From Polynucleobacter meluiroseus (GTDB taxonomy: Bacteria; Pseudomonadota; Gammaproteobacteria; Burkholderiales; Burkholderiaceae): a stretch of DNA of 64,000 nt. The DNA is taken from positions 248,001-312,000 of the forward strand of contig CAMCVH010000001.1 in assembly GCA_945881875.1 (NCBI GenBank), in the 5' to 3' direction. The notes beneath the pieces were generated by a model. It had not been told where the DNA came from. It did not search any database and was given only the letters and a program-made list of their open reading frames with translations. The position numbers and the translations under genes are program-made. Below, in pieces: positions 36,001 through 44,335 of this stretch; within the stretch, counting starts at the first letter, position 1, and the number at the start of each line of letters is the position of its first letter.

Positions 36001-36492
36001 TTACGCACGTTTGAACGCCGTAACACCCTTCTTTTGCGTCAATAAAGCATTTTTGGTTGGCAATGTTGGCACACGTTGAGACTGAGTGGGTTGTGCTAAC
36101 GCCGCGTCGTTGTCGTCAACGTCGCTTACTTGTTTAGCTACATTGGCAACTTTTACGTTGGGGGTGGCAGCTGTTGTTGGAGGGTATGGCACTTTTGCTT
36201 GTGGGTTGAGGTGAGGGTTGGCATTTAGCTGTGTGGGGGTGGCAGCTTTTTGTATGGGTGGCTGCTTTGGTTTAGTAGTTGGCATTGGCACTTTGGGTGG
36301 GGGTAGTGACACAGACATACTGCGCTTACTAATACGCTTAGTGCTGCGCTTAGCTTTCTTCTGCTGCTGTGCTGCTACTTTCTGTTTCGCTTGTTCGCGC
36401 TGCTGCGTTTGTATCGCAGTCCATACGCTGTCGTTTACAAGTTTCCAAAGCGCAAGTTGTGCTTCTGCGTCTGCTATTTCAAATATTCTCAT
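36001..36492 (-). CDS. Proline- and lysine-rich hypothetical protein of the island
   Basis: I do not recognise this 163-residue protein. The first 30 residues form a predicted helix (IFEIADAEAQLALWKLVNDSVWTAI). A basic stretch follows (KQKVAAQQQKKAKRSTKRISKRS), and then a long low-complexity Pro/Thr/Gln/Asn-rich tail without predicted order. An AGGA sequence lies 8 nt before the start codon, which supports this strand over the 107-residue plus-strand ORF that overlaps it. A TTGAACAGAAAA motif copy lies 31 nt upstream of the start. The basic tail could bind nucleic acid, but that is a guess. Confidence 0.6.
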   Translation of the reverse strand: MRIFEIADAEAQLALWKLVNDSVWTAIQTQQREQAKQKVAAQQQKKAKRSTKRISKRSMSVSLPPPKVPMPTTKPKQPPIQKAATPTQLNANPHLNPQAKVPYPPTTAATPNVKVANVAKQVSDVDDNDAALAQPTQSQRVPTLPTKNALLTQKKGVTAFKRA

Positions 36493-36571
36493 ACGTTATG
36501 TTCCTATGTTGCTAACGTATTTATTGAACAGAAAAAGTTAGTAGCGCAAAGAAGCACAAGCAGCAAAACAC

Positions 36572-37021
36572 TTATTTTGTAAAAGCAGAACGTAGCTTTG
36601 TGCTTGCTGCTTCCATTGCTGCGTCAAGTTCGCCTCCGTTTACTGCTGCGCTGATAGTTTCTAAAGTCGCAACAAGTTCTTTTGTTGAAGCAAGTTCAAC
36701 AGCAGTCTTGCCTTTTCCCAAATCCAATACACGTGCGCCATAACGCACGTTGACACACAGCTTGCCGTTGTCTGCGTTAAACGTCCAACTTTTGACACGC
36801 TTAGCAACAGCAACTTGTTTGCGTTCGCCTGTTTCTACGTCTGTAATGCTGCGTAGCTTTGTTGGCGCATATGTGCTGCCGTTTTGTGCTGCTTTGGCAA
36901 GTTCAATCTGTTCTGCTAAACGTTTTACAAGTTTTGTGCGGCGCTGAACAACAGCAGAAAGTTGTGTAGCTTTTTTAGCGGTAGTAAGTTTCAAGTTAGC
37001 AAGTGTCATAGCGTTTTCCAT
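36572..37021 (-). CDS. Conserved hypothetical protein of the island (DUF6641-like, from memory)
   Basis: A 149-residue protein from the ATG at 37021 (MENAMTLANLK); the ORF track extends it 30 codons through a Cys-rich stretch that is unlikely to be coding. A second ATG at 37009 is equally possible. It has a basic N-terminal helix (VVQRRTKLVKRLAEQIELAK), a short beta-rich middle (SWTFNADNGKLCVNVRYGARVLDLGKGKTAVEL) and a C-terminal helix ending ELDAAMEAASTKLRSAF. It resembles small proteins of Burkholderiales mobile elements that I recall as DUF6641, but I cannot verify this. It is divergent from the HUH gene, so the two may share a control region. Confidence 0.65.
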   Translation of the reverse strand: MENAMTLANLKLTTAKKATQLSAVVQRRTKLVKRLAEQIELAKAAQNGSTYAPTKLRSITDVETGERKQVAVAKRVKSWTFNADNGKLCVNVRYGARVLDLGKGKTAVELASTKELVATLETISAAVNGGELDAAMEAASTKLRSAFTK

Positions 37022-37180
37022 TCTGTTTAGGTTGCTGTTAGGTTGCGTTATTTGTGCTGTTTTTGACGCAGCGCAGCAATAACAATAAGCTCGCAAAGCG
37101 TTGTAGGACAAGGCTTTTGAGGCATATGAACATACTTGGACAAAATATTTAGCTTTTTCTGTTCAAAGCTAAATAAAGGT

Positions 37181-37732
37181 ATGAACAATGAACAGCAAAA
37201 CACGCACAAAAAAGCATACGTAGCAGCGCAAACAGACTATTTAGACAAGTTGGCACAGCATTGCGACTTCGCACTTACGCTACAAACAAACTTGCCAACT
37301 TACGGCATAAGCGCAGCAACTATGGAAAAGAGGTTGGACGCAACACGCAACTGCTTACACAAGTTCCGTATGCGTTTTAATCGTTTACTGACAGGTAACG
37401 GACACAGACGCAACAATGATTACTTGCCTATTTTTATTGCTGCGATTGAAGGCACGCAAAACACATACGACAAAAACAGAACGCTACACATACACATAGC
37501 ACTTGGTAACTTACCATCAGCAGCAACACAAGAAATATTAGAAGACGGCATTAGGCAAATATGGGCAGCAACAGACGTAGGCACAACAGACATAAAGTTG
37601 GACAGACTAACGAAAGGCACTGAACAGCGTTGGAACAACTACATAGGCAAAGAAGCACATTACAAAAACAACAGCGAAGTGATTGACTACAGCAATACAC
37701 AAGCGCCGAACAAAATATTGGCAACTATTTAA
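37181..37732 (+). CDS. Small single-domain HUH (Rep/relaxase-type) nuclease
   Basis: This 183-residue protein has three motifs in the order and spacing of rolling-circle Rep proteins: motif I CDFALTLQTN (about residue 28), motif II RTLHIHIALGN with the metal-binding His-x-His pair (about 107), and motif III WNNYIGKEAHY, where Y-I-G-K fits the single catalytic Tyr form YxxK. No helicase domain follows. Such enzymes nick one strand at a hairpin origin and stay bound to the 5' end. I place the start at the ATG at 37181 (MNNEQQNTHKK); the track start is a TTG 45 nt upstream. The assignment rests on motifs alone. Confidence 0.7.
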   Translation: MNNEQQNTHKKAYVAAQTDYLDKLAQHCDFALTLQTNLPTYGISAATMEKRLDATRNCLHKFRMRFNRLLTGNGHRRNNDYLPIFIAAIEGTQNTYDKNRTLHIHIALGNLPSAATQEILEDGIRQIWAATDVGTTDIKLDRLTKGTEQRWNNYIGKEAHYKNNSEVIDYSNTQAPNKILATI

Positions 37733-37753
37733 TAAACAAACTTAGGCATAGCA

Positions 37754-37785
37754 GCTTGTCGTTTGACGCAGCGTTGACGACAAGC
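37754..37785 (+). repeat. 9-bp perfect inverted repeat just downstream of the HUH gene
   Basis: GCTTGTCGT and ACGACAAGC flank a 14-nt loop containing TTGACGCAGCG, 21 nt after the HUH stop codon. There is no U tract, which argues against a simple terminator. The position next to the gene of a hairpin-nicking enzyme suggests an origin. Confidence 0.5.
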
Positions 37786-38383
37786 AAAACGGATTGAACA
37801 ACTTGGAAGGACATTGGCTGACACTGAATGAAGTGTTAGTAGTCTTACTATTGTCTAAACACTTTGAAGCAATCAAAACACACACAGAAGAATAAAGACA
37901 CACAAAAGAACGACACTGAAACACAACGAAGCACACATACTGACGGTAACGTGATTTATAGGCAAAGTATGTTTGTTATACAAAGCAGCAAACGTAGGTA
38001 GGGGTGTAAAAATCACCAACCCAAAAGGAAATGGGTATGTGCTGAAAATAGCAGCGCAAAAAAATAAAGATAGCAAACTGAAAAATGGGCAACACGCTGA
38101 CACAGCTACAAACGCTGCGTTAGCGTGTTTTAGCTTCTACAAGCGTTTAACAAGCACAAGTGAATAGCAACGCAGCAAACGAAGTTGCTAAGTAGCTTGT
38201 AGGGCTTGTATGCGTGTTTTTAAGCGCATTGCTACGTGTGGCTTATTGACTACGAAATAACAGCGCAACGCACAAGTAGCAGCTAAATATGAATGAACAG
38301 AAAATACACAAAATATGTTCAAACAAAAAATCTTCTTCAAATTCAACGTGGTTTTGGATGGCAATTAAGGGTAGGAATTATTT

Positions 38384-38399
38384 TGAACAGAAAATACAC
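38384..38399 (+). repeat. Copies of the TTGAACAGAAAA motif in control regions of the island
   Basis: TGAACAGAAAATACAC occurs at about 38293-38308 and 38384-38399. A related TTGAACAGAAAAAG lies at about 36524-36537, and its reverse complement at 37153-37166, inside the palindrome-like AGCTTTTTCTGTTCAAAGCT. Each copy lies roughly 15-150 bp upstream of an island gene (the 163-residue protein, HUH and recombinase), which fits an operator or iteron. Confidence 0.5.
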
Positions 38400-38439
38400 T
38401 ATACGTAACAAAACAGCACGAAAGCAAGAGGGTTACGTA

Positions 38440-39006
38440 ATGACACAAGCGGCGACACTGACACAGCAACAATTACAGCGTGTATTGGATTATTTGCGCA
38501 CACGCAGACACTACAAGCGCAATAGAGCAATTATTTTGCTTACGCACTACGCAATGCTGAGAATTGGCGAAGTTGCGGCGCTACGTTATTGCGACGTAGT
38601 TGGCGAAGACGGCGAAATACGTGCTGAAACAACGCTAAGTGCGGCGCAAACTAAGGGCAACAAAGCGCGGACAATATGGTTTGCTGAAAAAGCACGTGTT
38701 GAATTGGCGGCGTATATAGCAACGCATAAACCCAAAACTCCAACGCAACCACTGTTTTACACGCAACGCAGTGACGGCTTTACAGCAAACACGCTGACGC
38801 ACATTGTGAACGGCATTTACAAAAACGCGGGAATTAGTGGCGCAACGTCACACAGTGGTAGACGCACTGGACTTACGAATTTAAGTGAACGCGGAGTGGG
38901 CGTGCGAACACTTATGGCAATTGCGGGGCACGCAAATATGTCAACTACACAGCGTTACATTGATATGCGTCCAAGCGTTATACGTGCGGCTGTGGAGTTG
39001 GTTTAA
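38440..39006 (+). CDS. Catalytic-domain-only tyrosine recombinase
   Basis: A 188-residue protein that is almost only the catalytic domain, as in the FimB/FimE invertase type. The catalytic set is complete: Arg in AMLRIGEVAALRY, Lys in AAQTKGNKARTIW, His-x-x-Arg in TSHSGRRTGL, His in AIAGHANMSTTQ and the nucleophile Tyr in QRYIDMRPS. I start at the ATG at 38440 (MTQAATLTQQQ) because GAGGG lies upstream; the track start is 49 codons earlier in a repeat-bearing leader. It meets the cargo gene tail to tail with 6 nt between them. It may resolve element dimers or invert DNA; the substrate is unknown. Confidence 0.85.
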   Translation: MTQAATLTQQQLQRVLDYLRTRRHYKRNRAIILLTHYAMLRIGEVAALRYCDVVGEDGEIRAETTLSAAQTKGNKARTIWFAEKARVELAAYIATHKPKTPTQPLFYTQRSDGFTANTLTHIVNGIYKNAGISGATSHSGRRTGLTNLSERGVGVRTLMAIAGHANMSTTQRYIDMRPSVIRAAVELV

Positions 39007-39012
39007 TAAAAA

Positions 39013-40510
<1,498 letters not shown>

Positions 40511-40673
40511 AGCTTGTCCAATTTAGTTGTTTAACTTAGAGGTAATTTTACTTGTCACAGCTGTCCGCGCATAGCAAAATTAGGAGTGTTATGGCATTCA
40601 CTTTAGCTTGTATAAGTTACGCCACACGACGTGTAACAGCTAAACGTGTAGACTGTTGAAATTGAAAAGACAT

Positions 40674-40703
40674 TTGACTACAGTAAACGCAGTAAACTAC
40701 AAT
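40674..40703 (+). promoter_or_regulatory. Outward sigma70-like promoter at the right end of the island
   Basis: TTGACT (40674-40679) and TACAAT (40698-40703) are 18 bp apart and point out of the island, about 115 nt before the radical SAM start codon. It may replace the transcription these genes lost when the insertion separated them from guaBA. Confidence 0.55.
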
Positions 40704-40782
40704 AAAACTAACACAAAACTTACACATTACAATTGAAATCACGCAAAGTATTGATAATAAACACTATTTTATCAACGTTACT

Positions 40783-40796
40783 ATTGAGTGGGAGTA
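40783..40796 (+). repeat. Right attachment core (attR)
   Basis: Second copy of ATTGAGTGGGAGTA, followed by A instead of G. Joining the guaA body to this copy would recreate guaA with a TAA stop and place the radical SAM gene 27 nt downstream. Confidence 0.9.
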
Positions 40797-40797
40797 A

Positions 40798-40816
40798 GCG
40801 GGGGATTTTTCCCCGC
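40798..40816 (+). terminator. GC-rich hairpin after the restored guaA stop
   Basis: GCGGGG and CCCCGC pair around GATTTTT, starting 2 nt after the TAA of attR. It has no trailing U tract. In the uninterrupted chromosome it would sit directly after guaA and 8 nt before the radical SAM start codon, so it may be a partial terminator or a block on ribosome access. Confidence 0.4.
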
Positions 40817-40824
40817 ACATTGGC

Positions 40825-42726
40825 ATGAGGATACTCAGTCTCATCCCGCCGATGACTCAGTTAAATACGCCGTATCCATCAACGGCTTACTTAACCGGAT
40901 TTCTTCGTTCTAGAGGGATTGACGCTGTTCAAGATGACTTAGCCTTATCTCTTGTCCTAAGCTTCTTTACCCCTGAAGGTCTTTCTGAAATCCATACCAA
41001 AGTACTAGAAGTTCCAGAGGAGTATCGTAGCGCTACGCTTAACTATTTCTTAGATTACTTCGAAGATTACAGGGCTACGATTGCGCACACCATTCGTTAC
41101 TTGCAGGGCAAGGATAAAACACTGAGCCATCGGATTAATAGCCGTGGCTTTTTACCAGAGGGTCCTCGTTTTGCTGTTTTGGAAACTTATGGTAATGATG
41201 AGGTAGAAGATCCATTAGCTTGGGCCTTTGGTGCTTTAGGTTCTGACGATAAAGCCCGACATCTAGCAACTCTTTATTTGAATGATTTATCCGACGTTCT
41301 TCGTGATGCTGTTGATGATCGTTTTGAATTTGTTCGCTATGCGGAGTCTTTAGCAGGGAGCCAAGCATCTTTTGATCCATTGGCTGATGCTCTTGCGGCT
41401 AAGCCTACCTTGATGGATGAGCATCTCCGCCAACTGACTTTAGCAACCGTTACTAAGCATCAACCTAACTTAGTTCTTTTATCAGTGCCATTCCCAGGAG
41501 CTGTCTATGCTGCTTTAAGGATTGCACAGACTATCAAGTCATTAGATCCTTCGATCAAAATTGGTTTAGGTGGTGGTTTCGTTAATACAGAACTGCGTGA
41601 GTTAAGTGACCCAAGAGTATTTGATTTTGTTGATTATGTAACGCTTGATTCTGGTGAGGCGCCATTGTTGGCTTTACTAGACCATCTGTGCGGTAAGAGA
41701 TTCTCTAGTAGATTAATAAGAACATTTATTAGAAATACTAAAGGTGTTGTTGAGTACATCAATTGGCCTGAGCCAGATGTGCCATTTGAAGAGGTAGGTA
41801 CTGCAACTTGGGATGGTCTACCTTTAGATTCTTATTTGTCATTACTTGATATGTTGAATCCAATGCATCGCTTATGGAGTGATGGTCGTTGGAATAAGTT
41901 AACAGTTGCCCATGGTTGCTACTGGAAGAAATGTAGCTTCTGTGATGTGAGTTTGGACTATATCTCTCGTTATGAGACTGCATCAGCAAGCTTGTTAGTA
42001 GATCGTATCGAGCAAATTATTGCTGAGACAGGACAGACTGGCTTTCATTTTGTGGATGAAGCGGCACCACCAAAAATACTTAAAGCACTAGCAGAAGAAT
42101 TGATTCGTCGAGAAGTAACGATTTCTTGGTGGGGTAATATTCGTTTTGAAAAAACATTTACACCAGAGTTAGCGGAGTTACTAGCGCAAAGCGGTTGTAT
42201 TGCTATGTCAGGTGGCTTGGAAGTGGCATCAGATCGTTTGCTAAATTTAATGCAAAAGGGTGTTTCTGTTGTGCAAGTAGCGCATGTTACTAAGAGCTTC
42301 TCAGATGTCGGTATCTTGGTTCATGCCTATTTAATGTACGGTTTTCCAACCCAAACAGTTCAAGAAACAGTCGATTCCTTAGAATATGTACGACAGTTAT
42401 TTGAAAATGGCTGCATACAAAGTGGTTTCTTTCACAGGTTCACATGCACCGTTCACTCACCTGTCGGCAAAGACCCTAAAGCTTATGGAATTGAATTAGT
42501 GCCATTGCCGCCAGTTACATTTGCTAAAAATGATATTGCTTTCATCGACCCGACGGGAACAGATCACGATAGTTTGGGGCATGGTCTTAAAAAGGCGATC
42601 TATAACTACATGCATGGTATTGCCTTAGACCAAGATGTGAAAACTTGGTTTGATCTGCCGGGGCTAAAAACCCCAAAAACGACGATTTCTCGTCAAGCCA
42701 TTGCTAAAGCACTGAAGTTACAATGA
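40825..42726 (+). CDS. B12-binding-fold radical SAM protein
   Basis: A 633-residue protein. The N-terminal half resembles a cobalamin-binding Rossmann domain (LVLLSVPFPGAVYAALRIAQTIKSLDPSIKIGLGGGFVN), although I see no DxHxxG cobalt-ligand motif. The radical SAM core has the cluster motif GCYWKKCSFCD (Cx3Cx2C) and later GGLEVASDRLLNLMQKGV. Function is unknown; it sits directly before queE and queD (29 nt). The start (MRILSLIPP) has no clear ribosome binding site and lies just after the hairpin. Without the island it would follow guaA closely. Confidence 0.85.
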   Translation: MRILSLIPPMTQLNTPYPSTAYLTGFLRSRGIDAVQDDLALSLVLSFFTPEGLSEIHTKVLEVPEEYRSATLNYFLDYFEDYRATIAHTIRYLQGKDKTLSHRINSRGFLPEGPRFAVLETYGNDEVEDPLAWAFGALGSDDKARHLATLYLNDLSDVLRDAVDDRFEFVRYAESLAGSQASFDPLADALAAKPTLMDEHLRQLTLATVTKHQPNLVLLSVPFPGAVYAALRIAQTIKSLDPSIKIGLGGGFVNTELRELSDPRVFDFVDYVTLDSGEAPLLALLDHLCGKRFSSRLIRTFIRNTKGVVEYINWPEPDVPFEEVGTATWDGLPLDSYLSLLDMLNPMHRLWSDGRWNKLTVAHGCYWKKCSFCDVSLDYISRYETASASLLVDRIEQIIAETGQTGFHFVDEAAPPKILKALAEELIRREVTISWWGNIRFEKTFTPELAELLAQSGCIAMSGGLEVASDRLLNLMQKGVSVVQVAHVTKSFSDVGILVHAYLMYGFPTQTVQETVDSLEYVRQLFENGCIQSGFFHRFTCTVHSPVGKDPKAYGIELVPLPPVTFAKNDIAFIDPTGTDHDSLGHGLKKAIYNYMHGIALDQDVKTWFDLPGLKTPKTTISRQAIAKALKLQ

Positions 42727-42754
42727 TGCTTATCCATAATGATCGCGGAATGAC

Positions 42755-43408
42755 ATGACCTACAGCGTTAAAGAACTCTTTCTGACCCTCCAGGGCGAAG
42801 GTGCGCATGCAGGTCGTGCCGCGGTATTCTGTCGTTTTTCTGGTTGTAATCTATGGTCAGGTCGTGAAGAAGATCGTGCAACTTCCATTTGTCAATTTTG
42901 CGACACGGATTTTGTTGGGACAGATGGTGAGGGCGGTGGCAAGTTTGAAACCCCGGAATCACTAGCTGAAAGAATCAATTCTTTTTGGGGAGATGGTGAT
43001 CCGCATCATAAATATGTGGTGTTTACCGGTGGCGAACCATTATTACAATTAGATGATGCTTTGATTAAGGCCCTCAAAGGACAAGGTTTTGAAATTGGGA
43101 TTGAGACCAATGGCACGATCAGAGCGCCTCAGGGCATTGATTGGATCTGTGTCAGTCCTAAATTCGGCTCAGAATTGGTTCAAGTCCAAGGTGATGAAAT
43201 CAAGTTAGTGATTCCGCAGTTAGGTCATCAAGATAACTTGCAACAAATACTCATTCGTTTTGAGAAGATGTCTTTTAAGCACCATTACTTGCAAGCCTTA
43301 GATGGCCCCAATTTAGATGCCAACAGAGCCTTAGCGATTAAGATTTGTCAAAAGCGCCCCTTGTGGCGTTTAAGTACCCAAACCCACAAGCTATTGGGCA
43401 TTAGATAG
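42755..43408 (+). CDS. queE: 7-carboxy-7-deazaguanine synthase
   Basis: Radical SAM enzyme that makes the deazaguanine core on the way to queuosine in tRNA. The cluster motif is CNLWSGREEDRATSICQFC, a Cx14Cx2C spacing instead of the classical Cx3Cx2C. This is the variant known from Burkholderia QueE. Downstream are VFTGGEPLLQ and GIETNGTI. The length of 217 residues is normal for the family. It is followed by queD after 5 nt. Confidence 0.95.
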   Translation: MTYSVKELFLTLQGEGAHAGRAAVFCRFSGCNLWSGREEDRATSICQFCDTDFVGTDGEGGGKFETPESLAERINSFWGDGDPHHKYVVFTGGEPLLQLDDALIKALKGQGFEIGIETNGTIRAPQGIDWICVSPKFGSELVQVQGDEIKLVIPQLGHQDNLQQILIRFEKMSFKHHYLQALDGPNLDANRALAIKICQKRPLWRLSTQTHKLLGIR

Positions 43409-43413
43409 GCTTT

Positions 43414-43866
43414 ATGAATAAGAAAACTGAAATTACTCGTCGCTTAGAATTTGATGCAGGTCACCGTATTCCGCATCATGGCGGTCACTGCAAACACATT
43501 CATGGCCATCGCTATGTGATTGAAGTGACTGTATCGGGTGATGTTTTAAATCACCAGGGTCATAGTGATGACGGTATGGTGCTAGATTTTGGTGATATTA
43601 AAAAAATAACGAATGAATTGATCGTTGAGAAATGGGATCATGCTTTTTTAGTTGCTAAAGAAGATGAGGTTTTGGTTAATTTCTTGGCAACGATTCCTGG
43701 ACATAAAACAATTGTTTTGGATTGCATTCCAACTGTTGAGAATTTAGCTCAAACTGCTTTTAAGATTTTGGAGCCCGTATTTAAAGAGTGCTTTCATGGT
43801 CGCTTGAATTTAGGCCGCTTGCGTATTTATGAAACACCTAATTGTTGGGCTGATGTTCATGCCTAA
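43414..43866 (+). CDS. queD: 6-carboxytetrahydropterin synthase
   Basis: Makes 6-carboxytetrahydropterin, the substrate of QueE, from dihydroneopterin triphosphate. The zinc-binding histidines are in FDAGHRIPHHGGHCKHIHGHRY, the catalytic-site Cys lies in HCKHIHGH, and the C-terminal Glu is in LRIYETPNCWADV. At 150 residues it is slightly longer than E. coli QueD. Together with queE it gives two consecutive steps of queuosine synthesis. Confidence 0.95.
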   Translation: MNKKTEITRRLEFDAGHRIPHHGGHCKHIHGHRYVIEVTVSGDVLNHQGHSDDGMVLDFGDIKKITNELIVEKWDHAFLVAKEDEVLVNFLATIPGHKTIVLDCIPTVENLAQTAFKILEPVFKECFHGRLNLGRLRIYETPNCWADVHA

Positions 43867-44335
43867 CTCCAGTCATCCACGAGATGCTGAGTTCATGCAA
43901 TTAGCATTAGCTCAGGCGGAATTGGCTCGTGCGGCAGGTGAGGTTCCAGTGGGTGCTGTCTTAGTGTTCAATGATGAAGTAATTGCTGTAGGTCATAACC
44001 AACCAATCAGTCAGAATGATCCAAGCAGTCACGCAGAGATGGTAGTTCTTCGATCAGCAGGGCAAAAGCTGAGTAACTATCGATTACCGGACACAACGCT
44101 TTATGTGACTTTAGAGCCTTGCATGATGTGTTCGGGCGCTATCATGCATGCACGTGTTTCACGATTAGTTTATGGTGCCAAAGATCCCAAGACGGGATGT
44201 GTCCATAGCGCTTTAAATCTGTTTGACCATGAGCAATTAAATCACCATACAATAGTTGAAGATGGCGTATTAGAAGAATCTTGCGCCCAGGTATTAAAAG
44301 ATTTCTTTAAAGAGCGTCGTACTCAAAATTCATGA
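43859..44335 (+). CDS. tadA: tRNA-specific adenosine deaminase
   Basis: Converts A34 to inosine in the tRNA-Arg anticodon. The catalytic HAE motif is in SSHAEMVVLRSAG and the zinc Cys pair is in LEPCMMCSGAIMHARVSRLVYGA. I prefer the ATG at 43859 (MPNSSHPRDAEFM), overlapping the queD stop by 8 nt; the track start is 10 codons earlier. Its stop overlaps the ldcA start (ATGA). With queE and queD nearby, the cluster concentrates on anticodon wobble-base modification. Confidence 0.95.
   Translation: MPNSSHPRDAEFMQLALAQAELARAAGEVPVGAVLVFNDEVIAVGHNQPISQNDPSSHAEMVVLRSAGQKLSNYRLPDTTLYVTLEPCMMCSGAIMHARVSRLVYGAKDPKTGCVHSALNLFDHEQLNHHTIVEDGVLEESCAQVLKDFFKERRTQNS

Larger units (their letters stand above)
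37733..38439. other. Hairpin-rich non-coding stretch of the island (possible origin region)
   Basis: About 700 bp between the HUH gene and the second recombinase holds no convincing gene; the track ORFs here start at TTG, lack ribosome binding sites or are low complexity. It contains the inverted repeats GCTTGTCGT/ACGACAAGC (37754-37785, 9 bp, 14-nt loop) and TAGCAAC/GTTGCTA (38165-38190), plus CTACAAGC/GCTTGTAG. It also has two copies of the 16-bp repeat TGAACAGAAAATACAC (near 38293 and 38384). A nick site or replication origin for the HUH protein is the simplest reading. Confidence 0.5.
40511..40824. other. Right end of the island and junction with host DNA
   Basis: About 310 bp with no convincing gene. 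It should hold the promoter of the phase-variable gene (minus strand), an inverted copy of GTTACACGT at 40629-40637 that matches 34602-34610 at the left end, an outward plus-strand promoter, attR and the GC-rich hairpin before the radical SAM gene. A 22-codon ORF (40590-40658, MAFTLACISYATRR) with AGGAG before its ATG is possible but unsupported. Confidence 0.6.

Noticed and set aside
36218-36541. 107-residue plus-strand ORF with Cys- and Gly-rich hydrophobic sequence
   Set aside because: It is antisense to the 163-residue minus-strand ORF, which has a better ribosome binding site. Its odd composition follows from the proline-rich low-complexity code on the other strand.
37742-38167. Track ORFs at 37742-37936, 37873-38103 and 37973-38167
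   Set aside because: They lack ribosome binding sites or start at TTG, overlap each other on both strands and have low-complexity sequence. The region is better explained as non-coding with hairpins.
40590-40658. 22-codon ORF with AGGAG before its ATG
   Set aside because: Too short to support without conservation; no motif and no partner gene. Mentioned in the right-end entry only.
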